From: DATBJG01 sp963790545
GTDB taxonomy: Bacteria > Acidobacteriota > Vicinamibacteria > Vicinamibacterales > JAMQPK01
Length of the DNA stretch: 64,000 nucleotides
Reading direction: 5' to 3'
NCBI GenBank assembly: GCA_963790545.1
Contig: CAWBPA010000003.1
Coordinates: forward strand, 62,001 to 126,000
Shown: in pieces, positions 1-8,943 of the stretch
How the letters are laid out: each line of letters begins with the position of its first letter
Position numbering within the stretch: the first letter of the stretch is position 1
Translations under genes and position numbers: made by a program
Notes under the pieces: model-generated
Database searches by the model: none
What the model saw: only the letters and a program-made list of their open reading frames with translations
What the model was told of the DNA's origin: nothing

Positions 1-198
1 ATCACCATGCAGGAAATCTTCACGTTCCAGCAGTCTGGGATCAATCCGGCGGGCCAGGTGGTGGGCCGGTTCCGAGCCACAGGCATCCGGCCGCGATGCG
101 CCGACCGCCTGGCAACAGCCGGCGTGCCGCTGCCGATGGACATGTTCTCGCATACGCATCCGGTCAACGACCCTACCCTTCAGCCGAGGCCGCGATGA
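1..198 (+). CDS. tadA: TadA/CpaF secretion ATPase, C-terminal end only
   Basis: The window opens inside this gene; the last 65 codons are present in frame 1. The tail (LQEIF-like 'MQEIFTFQQSGI', then 'GRFRATGIRP' and 'LPMDMF') is the usual C-terminus of the Tad/Flp pilus ATPase TadA (CpaF), a cytoplasmic hexameric ATPase that powers pilus assembly or type II-like secretion. Walker motifs would lie upstream, outside the window. Its stop codon TGA at 196-198 overlaps the ATG of tadB (ATGA), so the two are translationally coupled. The order tadA-tadB-tadC supports the call. Confidence 0.85.
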   Translation: MTMQEIFTFQQSGINPAGQVVGRFRATGIRPRCADRLATAGVPLPMDMFSHTHPVNDPTLQPRPR

Positions 199-1175
199 GC
201 ATCGTTGCGATTGCGTTCGTTTTCACGTTGGCCTTGGTGCTGGGAGCCTACTGGTTCTTCGTGCTGCGCCACGAGCAACAGGCTCACAACGCAATGTGGA
301 AGCGTCTGAAATCGGCCACCAAGCCCGCAGCGGCAAGCTCGAACCTGGTGAAACAAGAGCAGCAGTTGAGCGCCGTCCCGACGGTCCATGCGTTCCTCCA
401 ACAAGGTCATGGCTTCGTGCGCCCCGCCGAGCTGCTGATCGAGCAGGCCGGAGCGCGCATCACCGTGGCGACATTTCTCCTGGCCTCAGGGCTCTGCGGC
501 TTGATTGTCATGATCCTGGGGCAGCGCGTGACGGGCATGTGGCTGATTTCGATTCCGCTCGGCGCCTTGGCGGCAATGGTCCCGACATCGGTGCTGCGCA
601 TCATGCGAACCAGGCGCCTGCTGAAGTTCGAGGAGCAGTTTCCCGAAGCGCTCGATCTCATGTCGCGGGCACTGAAGGCGGGGCATGCATTTACGACGGG
701 GCTCGGAATGATTGCCGAGGAGATGCCCAAGCCGATTGGTCCGGAGTTCAAACTCCTGCACGACCACCAGAATTTCGGCATGCCGATTGCCGATGCCCTC
801 AAGGAGTTCGCTCGGCGGATCCCGCTGCTCGATGCCCGTTTCTTCGTCACCGCCGTCCTGATTCACCGCGAGGCGGGCGGCAACCTGTCGGAAATTCTCG
901 ACAACCTGGGATCGGTCATTCGCGACCGTTTCAAGATCAAGCGACAGATTCGCGTCATCTCGGCGCACGGACGATTGACCGGCTGGGTGCTCGTGGCGGT
1001 CCCGCCAGCGCTGGCCACGGTGCTGTTTCTCGTTAACCCCAGCCACTTGAAGACGCTCCTCGGGGATCCGCTGGGGGTGAAATTGATCGTGGCCGCGATC
1101 ATCATGCAGATCACCGGGACGCTCATCATCCGGAAGTTGGTCCGGATCCAGTACCGAGGATGGCCACGTGTCTGA
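195..1175 (+). CDS. tadB: TadB inner-membrane platform protein
   Basis: 326 residues from ATG 195, chosen because it overlaps the tadA stop; longer readings extend only into tadA. TadB with TadC forms the inner-membrane platform of the Tad/Flp pilus. Visible features: an N-terminal membrane segment (about residues 2-23), a hydrophobic pair around residues 100-140, the T2SSF-type cytoplasmic domain with 'FPEALDLMSRALKAG' and 'REAGGNLSEILDNLG', and two C-terminal membrane segments. The reading frame is intact, unlike its downstream neighbours. It overlaps the start of tadC by 8 bp. Confidence 0.88.
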   Translation: MSIVAIAFVFTLALVLGAYWFFVLRHEQQAHNAMWKRLKSATKPAAASSNLVKQEQQLSAVPTVHAFLQQGHGFVRPAELLIEQAGARITVATFLLASGLCGLIVMILGQRVTGMWLISIPLGALAAMVPTSVLRIMRTRRLLKFEEQFPEALDLMSRALKAGHAFTTGLGMIAEEMPKPIGPEFKLLHDHQNFGMPIADALKEFARRIPLLDARFFVTAVLIHREAGGNLSEILDNLGSVIRDRFKIKRQIRVISAHGRLTGWVLVAVPPALATVLFLVNPSHLKTLLGDPLGVKLIVAAIIMQITGTLIIRKLVRIQYRGWPRV

Positions 1176-2090
1176 ACTGACACTCGCATTGATCGCTCTG
1201 TTCACGTCGCTGGCGCTGCTGACCGGCGCAGTCACCTCGAGCCTGCTCGCCCGACTCATGCCGGGACGCCGGCGGCTGCTGGAGATGAGCCGGAACCAGG
1301 CAACGGTCGGCATCTTCACGGCTGGACCGCGACTCGCGGAGATGCCGAGCCCGCGCTTCGAAAAGTGGGTCAAGTACGTCCCGAAATCGCCGAGCGAGAT
1401 GAATCGTCTGCAGAGACGGCTCGCGAACGCAGGGTTCCATGGCTTCACGCCGGCGCTCGTATACGCGTTTGCGGAAATCGCGTTCACCGCGCTCGGATTC
1501 CTGATCGTCTTCGTGACGAGCGGGCAACTCATCTTTCGCGATCGCGGGCGCCGTCTTCGGCTACATGATTCCCAGCGTCTTCGTCTCGCGCCGCATCAAA
1601 CAGCGAAAGCTGCAGATTCAGAACGGCCTGCCGGACGCCCTGGACCTGCTCATCGTGAGCCTGGAAGCAGGGCTTGCCTTGGACCAGGCCATTTTGAAGT
1701 GCGCGGAGGAGCTGGAGATTGCCTACCCGGCCCTCTCGCACGAGCTGGGGCTGATCAACATCGAGACGCGCGCCGGCAAACCACGTCTTGAAGCGTTGAA
1801 GAACTTCGCCAAGCGCACGCAGGTCGATGACGTGCGTGCGCTGGTCGCCATGCTCGTGCAGACGGACCGTTTCGGCACGAGCGTCGCGCAGGCACTCCGC
1901 ACCCATGCCGAAGTGTCGCGCACCAAGCGCCGGCAGCGTGCCGAGGAAAAAGCGGCCAAGCTCGGCGGTCAAGCTCATCTTCCCGCTCGTGTTCTGCCTG
2001 CTGCCTGCGTTCTTTGTCGTCGCCGTCGGACCCGCAATCATCAAGTTCGTGCAGTTCTTCGGAAACCTTAGTCAAGGAGGTCTGCAATGA
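1168..2090 (+). CDS. tadC: TadC inner-membrane platform protein (two frameshifts)
   Basis: Starts at GTG 1168, overlapping tadB. The product is readable only by changing frame twice. Frame 1 carries the N-terminus to about 1534, frame 2 carries the T2SSF domain ('GLPDALDLLIVSLEAGLALDQAI', 'TDRFGTSVAQALRTHAE'), and frame 0 from about 1965 carries the last membrane segment ('PLVFCLLPAFFVVAVGPAII'). Removing one T from the run at 1534-1536 and one G near 1964-1967 restores a continuous family-typical protein of about 305 residues. Both changes are one-base insertions, which fits sequence error or very recent decay. Function if intact: partner of TadB in the pilus platform. Confidence 0.8.
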
Positions 2091-2177
2091 CACCGGTTCT
2101 CAGCAGCATGGCGGTCGTCCTGTTCGTGCTCTACATGTTGCGCCGGCGCGCGCGCCTGGAGCCGAAGACGACGGTAA
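2087..2177 (+). CDS. possible small membrane protein between tadC and the lipoprotein
   Basis: ATG 2087 overlaps the tadC stop and follows an AGGAGG-like sequence (2078-2083). The first 25 residues are strongly hydrophobic followed by arginines ('MAVVLFVLYMLRRRARLEP'), as expected of a single-pass micro-protein. The end is uncertain: the frame runs on into the next gene, and the nearest TAA (2175-2177) is in a shifted frame, so a frameshift like those in adjacent genes is assumed. I do not recognise a family. It could be a non-functional reading. Confidence 0.35.
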
Positions 2178-2215
2178 TCGTAGATCTCAGATCCAACTGT
2201 CATCTGCGAGGGACG

Positions 2216-2963
2216 ATGTTGAAAACGTTTGTTATGCGTCGCGGCCGCGCTCGTCACGGCCGCATGCGCCGCCCGGGGACCGGTGCGCCAGATCGAACCG
2301 CGCGCACCAACCCCGGAAACGGCGCAGCAGCCACCAGTTGAGCCAGGCGAAAAGTCCCAGGTCAACGCGGTTCCGTTTTCGATCCGGCCGCTGCCGCCGA
2401 CATCGACCGTTCAGACTGTGGAAGCCGCGGATCCCCGTCTCGCGGCAGCCCTGCTCAAACTGGCATTGGTACAGACGACCGAAAATTATCGCGCCGTCGG
2501 CCGACGAGTACGTTGCGCCTCGGCATCTTCGACAAAGCCGACGAGTTCCTGACCGCCGCCCTGGAGATCGACTCTCAGGACGGCGCGGCGTGGGACAGGA
2601 AAGCGCGCATCTGGCGCGATTGGGGCTGGCCGAACCTGGCGCTGCCGCACGCCATCCGTGCCGTGCACTTTGCGCCGTCTTCCCACGAGGCACGCAACAC
2701 CTTGGGCAGTGTGCTCCAGGCGCTGGGCCACCACGAGGAGGCACGCGCACAGTACCAGGAGGCGCTGCGACTGGACTCGTCCTTGAACAATGTTTGTCAG
2801 ACCCTGGCGGACCGAGCGGGGTCGGTTGGCGGGGGGACGTGCGATCTGCGCGTACTCCGCAGGAGACAGGCTGCACCGACGTCTCTCGCCCAGCCCTGTG
2901 CCGTATGGCCCCGTTGTGAATTCCTCCGAACCGGCTCAGGCGCTTGCGCCGCAGAAGCCATGA
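2216..2963 (+). CDS. TPR-containing lipoprotein of the Tad locus (frameshifted)
   Basis: ATG 2216 begins MLKTF, and one frame over lies a clear lipoprotein signal ending in 'VTAAC' (lipobox), so a one-base shift sits near 2230; TTG 2229 is an alternative start. A proline-rich linker follows, then a TPR domain ('GIFDKADEFLTAALEIDSQD', 'LGHHEEARAQYQEALRLDS'). The TPR part lies in another frame; deleting two G residues between about 2494 and 2515 joins the halves. The C-terminus after about 2800 is uncertain, with a plausible end at TGA 2961-2963. TPR lipoproteins (TadD-like) accompany Tad machines and act as outer-membrane assembly or pilotin factors. That role here is inference. Confidence 0.6.
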
Positions 2964-2983
2964 GGCACCAACCATGATGACGC

Positions 2984-4321
2984 GTGTTCTGGCGGACGAA
3001 ACGCCGCGGTGTTGCCGATCGCACTGCAGCGCTGTTTCCGCCTGCGCCCACGACGCTCGAAGCCGCCGGCCTGAGCCTGGACCTGATGGTCCAGCTGGTG
3101 CTCAAGCTGCTGCATTTCGCGGGCGAGACGACGGGCGTCGAGATGGCACGACGCCTCGGCGTGGAGTTCTCGGTGGTCGATCCCGCGCTCGACTTTCTGA
3201 AACGCCTTCATCAGTGCGAAATCGTGGGTGGCTCCGTATTCGGCGGCCCTTCGTATCGATACCGCATCACCGACGCCGGGCGCCAGCGGGCGTTGCTGTT
3301 TCTCGAAAACAATCACTACGTCGGCGTCGCTCCCGTTCCGCTGACCCAGTACGTCGCGTATCTCGAGGCGTACCGCAACGCGATTCCAAGGGCCATCACG
3401 CGGGCGCGCGTCCGAGAGGCGTTTTCCCACCTCGTGCTGAGCAGTCGGGTGCTCGACCAGGTTGGGCCCGCGATTGCCGCGGCGCATTCGATGTTCGTGT
3501 ATGGGCCGCCAGGAAATGGGAAAACGGTCATCGCGCAGGCCATTCGCAATCTGCTCGACGGGGAAATTGCCGTCCCGCATGCGCTCGAGGTTGAAGGCAG
3601 CATCATCAGGCTGTTCGACCCCGTCAACCACGAGGCCATCGAGACACCCGACCAGACAGACACGATATCCCACGACGACCGTCCCGACGCGCGCTGGGTC
3701 CGCTGCCGGCGTCCGATGGTGATGGTCGGTGGAGAGCTGACGCTCGAAGCGCTCGAACTTTCCTATTCGCCCACCATGCGTTTTTACGGCGCGCCGGTTC
3801 AGGCTGTCGCGAACGGCGGCGTGCTGGTCATCGACGACTTCGGCCGTCAGCGCTGTTCGGCAAGAGACCTGCTGAACCGCTGGATCGTCCCGCTGGAGAG
3901 CCGGGTCGACTTCCTGACGCTCAATACCGGCCAGAAATTCGAGCTGCCGTTCATGCTGCTCGTCGTGTTTGCCACCAACATCCGACCCTCGGAGCTGGTG
4001 GACGAGGCGTTCCTCCGACGCATTCATTACAAGGTCTTTGCCGAGAGTCCGACGATTGCCGATTTCAAGCAGATCTTCCAGAACTGCTGTCGCGAGCGTG
4101 AAATCCCCTATGACGATGGCGTTGTCGAGCACCTGCTCGGCAACTACTACAGCTCTCGAAATATCACGCCGCGGGGTTGTCATCCCCGCGACCTGATCGA
4201 TCAGGCGCTCGCCCAGGCCGCGTATCTGGGCGAGCCGCGCCAACTCACCAACGAGCTGCTGGAGGCCGCGTGCGCCAGTTACTTCGTGGACGACCGAGAC
4301 CACGTGCCGGTCACCGCATGA
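2984..4321 (+). CDS. AAA ATPase with N-terminal winged-helix-like domain
   Basis: About 445 residues. The GTG at 2984 is the first start in frame; the better-looking 'MMTRVLADETP' at 2974 is in another frame, so the true N-terminus probably crosses a frameshift near 2995. Residues about 20-110 look like a winged helix ('MVQLVLKLLHFAGETTGVEM'). The AAA domain has Walker A 'GPPGNGKT' (about 174), Walker B 'VLVIDDFG' (about 280), and a sensor-1-like 'VFATNIRP'. It is cytoplasmic. It ends in ATGA with the VWFA gene, so the two are coupled. An AAA ATPase beside a VWA protein recalls MoxR-type chaperone pairs, but the VWA partner here appears exported. I cannot assign a substrate. Confidence 0.75.
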   Translation: MFWRTKRRGVADRTAALFPPAPTTLEAAGLSLDLMVQLVLKLLHFAGETTGVEMARRLGVEFSVVDPALDFLKRLHQCEIVGGSVFGGPSYRYRITDAGRQRALLFLENNHYVGVAPVPLTQYVAYLEAYRNAIPRAITRARVREAFSHLVLSSRVLDQVGPAIAAAHSMFVYGPPGNGKTVIAQAIRNLLDGEIAVPHALEVEGSIIRLFDPVNHEAIETPDQTDTISHDDRPDARWVRCRRPMVMVGGELTLEALELSYSPTMRFYGAPVQAVANGGVLVIDDFGRQRCSARDLLNRWIVPLESRVDFLTLNTGQKFELPFMLLVVFATNIRPSELVDEAFLRRIHYKVFAESPTIADFKQIFQNCCREREIPYDDGVVEHLLGNYYSSRNITPRGCHPRDLIDQALAQAAYLGEPRQLTNELLEAACASYFVDDRDHVPVTA

Positions 4322-6280
4322 CCGGTCGGCGACTTGCCATCCTCGGCGCTGTCGCGCTGAGCCTGATGACCAGCGCTCGTACCGACGGCCGACAACGCCG
4401 GCTCTCTTCGGATTACGTCACCGCTTGGCCGTACGGGTCTGCCGGGCGCGATTCGAATCGTGGCGAGGCTCGAGGGGATCGAGCTGTCGGCTGCCCCTCG
4501 CGTGGACTTCTATGTTGACAAGCAGTTGCTGGCCAGCGATTCGGACGGCCCCCCGTTCGACGCTCAGTGGACCGATGAGAACCCGTTCGAAAAGCGGGAG
4601 CTGACCGTTCAGGCCGAATTCGGCTCTGGCACGATGCTGACAGACACGATGGTCCTCGAGCCGCTGGAACTGACGGAAGCCAGCGAAATTACCAGCGTGC
4701 TCGTCGAAGCGTCGGTGCTCGACGACAAGGGCCGCTTCATCAAGGACCTCGCGGCATCGGACTTCGAGTTGCGGGAGGACACCGAGATCCAGAAGCTCGA
4801 CCTCACCTCCGAACGGCGCGACCCGGCGCTGTTCACGCTGCTGGTGGATAGCAGCCAGAGCATGGCCATGCGGGCGAATGCCGTCCGGGCGACCGCGGCC
4901 AAGCTGCTCGAACCACTGGCGAAAGACGATCAGATCGTGGTCGCCCCGTTCTCGAAAACCATCTTGTCCATCACTGGACCGACCACCGATCGGGCGACGG
5001 TGCTCGACGCGATCGCCGCCATTCGACCGTCCGGCGGCACGGCGATTCTTGACGCTGCTCGGTGAGGCGGCCGACACACTCGCCACCGCCGAACGTCGTC
5101 GCGCGATCGTGCTGATCACCGACGGGTACGACGAGCACAGCGAATCGGCGTTTGACGCAACCGTGTCCAAGCTCCGCAAGAGCGCCGTCACGCTCTACGT
5201 CGTCGGGATGGGTGGCATTGCGGGCATCTCGCTCAAAGGTGAAAAGCTGCTTTCGAAGCTTGCCGACGAAACCGGTGGCCGCGCCTGGTTCCCCCGCGAC
5301 GAGAAGCAGCTGGTCTTCGCCTACGGCACGATCGCGAACGAGGTGCAGCACAAGTATTTGCTGGCCTACACGCCGCAGAATCAGCAGCGGGACGGCAAGT
5401 GGCGCGCGATTGACGTCAAGGTCAGCAACCCGAACCTTCGTGTTCGTGCGCGCAAAGGCTATACGGCGCCGATGGCTCCGCCCGTGCGACCGTCGCTCGA
5501 GTTCACGGCTGTCGGGAGTGGTCAGACACCGGTGGCGCTCAGCATCGACGATTTGATCGTCACCGAGGATGGCGTCGCCCAGCGGGTCGACACCTTTCAC
5601 GAGGCCGTCCTTCCTGTGACGTTCATGCTTGCGCTGGACAGCAGCGGCAGCATGAAGAAGAGCGCCGCGCAGGCCCAGCAGGCCGCGCGGGAGTTCATCA
5701 CGGCCATGAGACCCGAAGATGAGCTGGGCATGATCCTCTTTGCCGACAAGGCCAACGCCATCAACTCCCCCACTCGCAAGCGTGAAGCATCCGCTGCAGG
5801 CCATTGACGCGTACGTGGCCGACGGTGGCACGGCGCTCTATGACGCGTTGTACGACTCGCTCGACCAGATGTCCAAGGTCCAGGGACGGCGCGTGGTGGT
5901 CGTCGTGACGGACGGCCACGACGAGAATGCGGCATCCAACGGACCTGGCAGCCTCAGAACCTGGGAGGACGTCCTGTTCAAGCTGGCGCAGGTCGAAGCA
6001 ACCGTCTATGCCGTTGGCCTTGGCAGCCGCGATGAACCGCGAGCCACCTTCAACAGATCGCGGACCTGTCGGGCGGCGCCGCGTACTTTCCCGTCTGACG
6101 TGACGAAACTGGCCGCGGACTATCACAAGATTCTCGACGAGCTTCGACGACGGTACGTCATCGGTTACGAGTCCACCAATCGCGCCCGCAACGGCGATTG
6201 GCGAAAAGTCGACATTCGTGCGCGACATGGAGTCGGTGAAGGTCAGAAGTCGCGGAGGGTATTTTGCACCAGCACAGTAG
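4318..6280 (+). CDS. exported protein with two tandem Acidobacteria-type VWFA modules (multiply frameshifted)
   Basis: ATG 4318 overlaps the ATPase stop. The N-terminus is a signal peptide ('LAILGAVALSLMTSA'), then an Ig-like stretch, then two complete VWFA modules. Module 1 has the metal-ion site 'LVDSSQSM' (about 4834) and ends 'VRARKGYTAP'. Module 2 has 'LALDSSGSM' (about 5630), 'VVTDGHDE', and ends in the matching 'SRGGYFAPAQ' before TAG 6278-6280. The reading changes frame near 4430, 5060, 5780, 6048, 6090 and 6225. All but one are one-base insertions. VWFA proteins bind ligands or partners through the metal site; an exported partner of the pilus system is my inference. Confidence 0.7.
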
Positions 6281-6300
6281 CGCGGACACTTCAGGGTCCG
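6277..6300 (-). repeat. REP-like palindrome with GCTAC tail, copy 1
   Basis: Read on the minus strand: CGGACCCT, GA centre, AGTGTCCG, then CGCTAC. The 8-bp arms have one mismatch. The TAG stop codon of the VWFA gene lies inside the tail. It belongs with the palindromes at 32738, 44423, 44482, 49952, 50022 and 51027. Confidence 0.6.
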
Positions 6301-6314
6301 AGTCGGAAGCCATC

Positions 6315-6651
6315 ATGAAGGACACGCAATCACCAAGACATCGACGGCGTTCGAATGCGCCCTGGACCTCGCCGGTCTTTGCCGTGGTCGCTGTGATTGG
6401 CGTGGGAGTCTGGCTGGGATCTGCGCGAGTCAACGGTCGCACTCGTTCTGCCGACGCTCGTCTCTCGGGCAAAGGCTGGAATCCAACAGTTGGGAACCGC
6501 AGTGCGCAACCACTTCCGAATCGCCGCCGCGCCGGTCAATGCCGGCGAGCCGCGTCAGTCGACGACAACCAATCGACGATACCCAGCGGCCACCGCGAGT
6601 CGTTCCATTCAGCAAGAAGCCGTAGAGTACCTGAGTCCCGACGGCCGGTAG
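6315..6651 (+). CDS. possible small membrane-anchored protein, probably frameshifted
   Basis: ATG 6315 gives a basic N-terminus and a membrane segment ('SPVFAVVAVIGVGVWLG') in frame 0. The better continuation ('GTAVRNHFRIAAAPVNAGEP' to a TAG at 6649-6651) is in frame 1, which would need one inserted base between about 6400 and 6440. The arrangement of signal or anchor plus short tail would suit a minor Tad-locus component, but no family is recognised and the reading may be chance. Confidence 0.3.
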
Positions 6652-6748
6652 GGATTTCGGGATTTTGTGAGACCCGCGGCAGAGCATATAATCTGGGAAC
6701 CAGCCCCGATGCTCCGCATCGGATCCACATGCGTTTCCGAAGGACACT

Positions 6749-6824
6749 GGGCCGCTAGCTCAATTGGCAGAGCAGCAGACTCTTAATCTGCGGGTTCTCG
6801 GTTCGATTCCGAGGCGGCTCACCA
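6749..6824 (+). tRNA. tRNA-Lys (anticodon CTT), CCA encoded
   Basis: A complete 76-nt cloverleaf. The acceptor stem GGGCCGC (6749-6755) pairs with GCGGCTC (6814-6820) with one G-T pair. The D arm contains AGCTCAATTGGCAGAGC. The anticodon stem GCAGA/TCTGC encloses the loop CTCTTAA with anticodon CTT, and the T arm contains GGTTCGATTCC. The discriminator is A, and CCA is encoded at 6822-6824. It decodes AAG. Confidence 0.96.
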
Positions 6825-6972
6825 GCCTCCGCTCTCGTTTCTCGCGGAGGCTGTCCGCCGGAGTCGTCGCGAAGCGACGCGTAGGCGGACTTCCCGCTCG
6901 CCCGAGAGACTACGGCTGGCAAGCCATCGCACTCGCCTCCCTCTCGTTTCTCGCGGAGGCTTAAAAACCGAG
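6825..6972 (+). repeat. hairpins and a direct repeat downstream of tRNA-Lys
   Basis: GCCTCCGC at 6825-6832 and GCGGAGGC further on form an 8-bp hairpin around TCTCGTTTCTC. The same CTCTCGTTTCTCGCGGAGG string recurs about 110 bp downstream (around 6942-6961) ending in TTAAAAA. Between them GTCCGCC and GGCGGAC enclose an inner GTCGC/GCGAC hairpin. The first hairpin may end the tRNA transcript, though it lacks a T-run. No coding sequence is credible from 6825 to 7113. Confidence 0.5.
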
Positions 6973-7113
6973 CACGCTTCAGGTAGCGAGGGCTGCAACC
7001 TGAGGCCATCCGACGGATCGCAGAAATCACAACGCCTTCCACATCGAAGCCAGAATTTCTGCAGTGAATTGATCGACGGACGGCTGGGCAGAAGTTTGCT
7101 GCCGCCCTCAGTG

Positions 7114-7379
7114 ATGCCGGACAAGCGCTTCGTCTACATCATCCAGAGCATCGGGTGTCCAGCCGCGTATTACGTCGGCCTGACATCGGTCGTCGAAGCT
7201 CGCCTCACAGCGCACAACGCCGGTTTATCGGCACATACCGCAGCGAATCGCCCTGGAGACGACTCGTAGTCGTGGAGTTCGCCGAAGAACGGTCGGCAGT
7301 CCTGTTCGAGAAGTACTTGAAGACGGGCTCAGGACGGGAGTTCGCACGCAGACACTTCCGTCAAAGGATCTCCGGCTGA
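7114..7379 (+). CDS. GIY-YIG domain protein (one frameshift)
   Basis: ATG 7114 begins 'MPDKRFVYIIQS', followed by 'YYVGLTSVVEARLTAHNAG', the degenerate GIY-YIG signature of the small stand-alone UvrC-like nuclease family (usually about 85-100 residues). The C-terminal half ('VVVEFAEERSAVLFEKYLKT') is one frame back. Adding a C near 7250 joins the two into a full-length protein of about 88 residues. This is one of the few apparent deletions in the window. A catalytic glutamate is plausible in the 'FEKYLKTG' segment. Cytoplasmic; biological role unknown. Confidence 0.7.
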
Positions 7380-7471
7380 ACCCGAGTAGCTCCCGCAAAG
7401 CTGCCTTCCGACCGGCCTGGATGAACGGCGCCGAACTTGCCCTGTTCGGTATAACACAACGTCACTCCTCC

Positions 7472-7856
7472 CGACTGAACACAACAAGGAGGCAATGATG
7501 CGTATGCTGATGCAGGTGAAGCTGCCGAATGAGCCGTTCAACACTGCCGTTCGCAAGGGCACTGCTGGAGAAACCATCCAGCGAATCGTCGCGGAGACGA
7601 AACCGGAAGTTGTCTACTTCACCGAATACCAGGGTCAACGTGGCGGAATTTTCATCGTAGATGTCGCCGATCCCGCCAAGATTCCCGCGCTGGCCGAGCC
7701 GTGGTTCCTCTCGTTCAACGCCAGCGTAGAGTTCCACGCCGTGATGAACCCTGAGGAGCTTGGGAAGGCCGGTCTAGAGGCGATTGGGAAGAAGTGGCCT
7801 GCCGTTGGTTAGTGTAACTTTCGCTGAGCGACACCAGGAAGGCTCAGGAAAAGGGG
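7472..7856 (+). repeat. 385-bp direct repeat, copy 1
   Basis: Nearly identical to 9823-10209. It spans 26 bp of leader with the ribosome site, the whole small gene, and about 40 bp of tail where the match fades. It is a gene duplication and not a mobile element, since no terminal inverted repeats are seen. Confidence 0.85.
7498..7812 (+). CDS. small conserved protein, duplicate copy A
   Basis: 104 residues. Start ATG 7498 is preferred over ATG 7495 because AGGAGG (7487-7492) is then 5 nt away. The sequence ('MRMLMQVKLPNEPFNTAV', 'KPEVVYFTEYQGQRGGIFIV', 'FHAVMNPEELGKAGLEAIGK') looks like a ferredoxin-like alpha/beta dimeric-barrel fold. Similar proteins are often labelled 'panthothenate synthetase' in databases, a name I would not trust. 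It differs from the copy at 9849-10163 at only five residues. It is followed by a terminator. Cytoplasmic; function unknown. Confidence 0.8.
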   Translation: MRMLMQVKLPNEPFNTAVRKGTAGETIQRIVAETKPEVVYFTEYQGQRGGIFIVDVADPAKIPALAEPWFLSFNASVEFHAVMNPEELGKAGLEAIGKKWPAVG

Positions 7857-7876
7857 CTCGTCGAGGCCTTTTTTCT
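7848..7876 (+). terminator. intrinsic terminator after copy A
   Basis: GAAAAGGGGCTC, loop GTC, GAGGCCTTTTTT: a stem with one mismatch ending in a six-T run, 36 bp past the stop codon. Copy B has lost this terminator because the repeat boundary cuts through it. Confidence 0.65.
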
Positions 7877-8670
7877 GTCTCAGAAACCCTCTGCCACATA
7901 GAACCCAACTCTCTGCAAAATCCTTAGGTTCCAATGCCGAAGCGTCAGAAGAAGAAGTAGAGAGATACGGGCGCTTCGAGACTCTGTCCGCAACGCTGGG
8001 GTAGTCGCTACTCGGCTCTGCTCTTCTTCAGCCTTGCTCGCTTCAGGAGGTCAACTTCCGCTTGGAGTTGGCTCTGGGTGACCTTGAGAAAAATCGCGCC
8101 TTCGCTATCGAGGAGCGAGGCCAGTCTGAATGGATTAGGCTCAGCTCGGGGTTTTCCTTCTGGGCGAAATCGATGAGCCCATGTTCTGGAGCGTTCCAAG
8201 GCCGACGGAGATCTAAGGGAGGCCAGTGAGACTCTCCTTGAGGAAGCCAGGCGGTCTGATTCGTTCCACGATCACGAAAAGATGCTCGCCCCCCTTCACT
8301 CGTGTGAATCGTTGCCGATAAGGGGGTAAAGAGGGAAGAAGCAATGTTGAGTGTTTCAGCGCGTCGTCAGCGAAGCAGGGCGATCCAGGCATTCGAGTGT
8401 TGGCAACAAACCCGCCTCTCACAGAATGGCAACCCGTTGCACTGTTTGACACCGCCGGTTTCGGAGCGGATGCGTGCGGTCACGGCCATCGGCACCAGAT
8501 TCCGCCCGAATCTCATCGCGATGGCCGTTCTCATTCCGGTGTTTGGTGCACTGTTTGTCGCACTTGGTGGACTGTTGGCACGTCCGCCGCGCCGCCAAGT
8601 TGTAGCGTAACGGTCTCGGTCACCGGGCTGGGAGGTGAAGCCTACGCCGGGCATCAGCCCGCGCGCCTGC
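7877..8670. other. gene-poor stretch without a supportable gene
   Basis: Short readings exist on both strands but lack ribosome sites and family resemblance. The most protein-like is a hydrophobic run on the plus strand near 8510-8605 ('IAMAVLIPVFGALFVALGG'), which could be the remnant of a membrane protein. I see no repeats or structured RNA here. The stretch lies inside the duplication-flanked interval 7.5-10.2 kb. Confidence 0.4.
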
Positions 8671-8943
8671 TTACAGCCGTGGCGCGACCGCCGCGCTGGC
8701 TTCAGCGGACGTGATGACAGGAATCACCTCGAAGTCCGTGACGTCATTCCAGTTTGCCATCCATTGGTCGAGTAACCGCCGGTCCTCGCACCTCATCACC
8801 TGGAAGCAACGGCGGAGATCCTCGGTAACCCAACTTCCGAAGTACTCGACCCCTTCAGGCATCAACCGTCCTCGGTCTCGGAACCGTCTGTAGGCTGGAA
8901 CCGGATCGCCGTCCCGAAAGTGTTCGATGACCATGTACAGCAT
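8671..8943 (-). CDS. DUF3303-type small protein
   Basis: 90 residues: 'MLYMVIEHFRDGDPVPAYRRFRDRGRLMPEG' then 'WVTEDLRRCFQVMRCEDRRLL', 'WNDVTDFEVIPVITS'. This is the pattern of the DUF3303 or dimeric alpha-beta-barrel family found widely in Acidobacteriota and actinobacteria. Its length matches the family. It stands alone on the minus strand in a gene-poor region. Cytoplasmic; no established function. Confidence 0.75.
   Translation of the reverse strand: MLYMVIEHFRDGDPVPAYRRFRDRGRLMPEGVEYFGSWVTEDLRRCFQVMRCEDRRLLDQWMANWNDVTDFEVIPVITSAEASAAVAPRL

Noticed and set aside
2936..4303. 455-residue antisense frame under the AAA ATPase
   Set aside because: The plus strand encodes Walker A and B; the antisense reading is a codon-bias shadow.
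6465..6490. Minus-strand 'WIPAFARE' reading resembling a common bacterial repeat
   Set aside because: Only a short partial match; no arms or second copy in the window.
8008..8452. Two short minus-strand frames (63 and 79 residues)
   Set aside because: Low-complexity composition, no credible starts or homology.
8344..8610. 88-residue plus-strand frame with a hydrophobic tail
   Set aside because: Only the last 35 residues look protein-like; kept as a possible remnant inside the gene-poor stretch and not as a gene.
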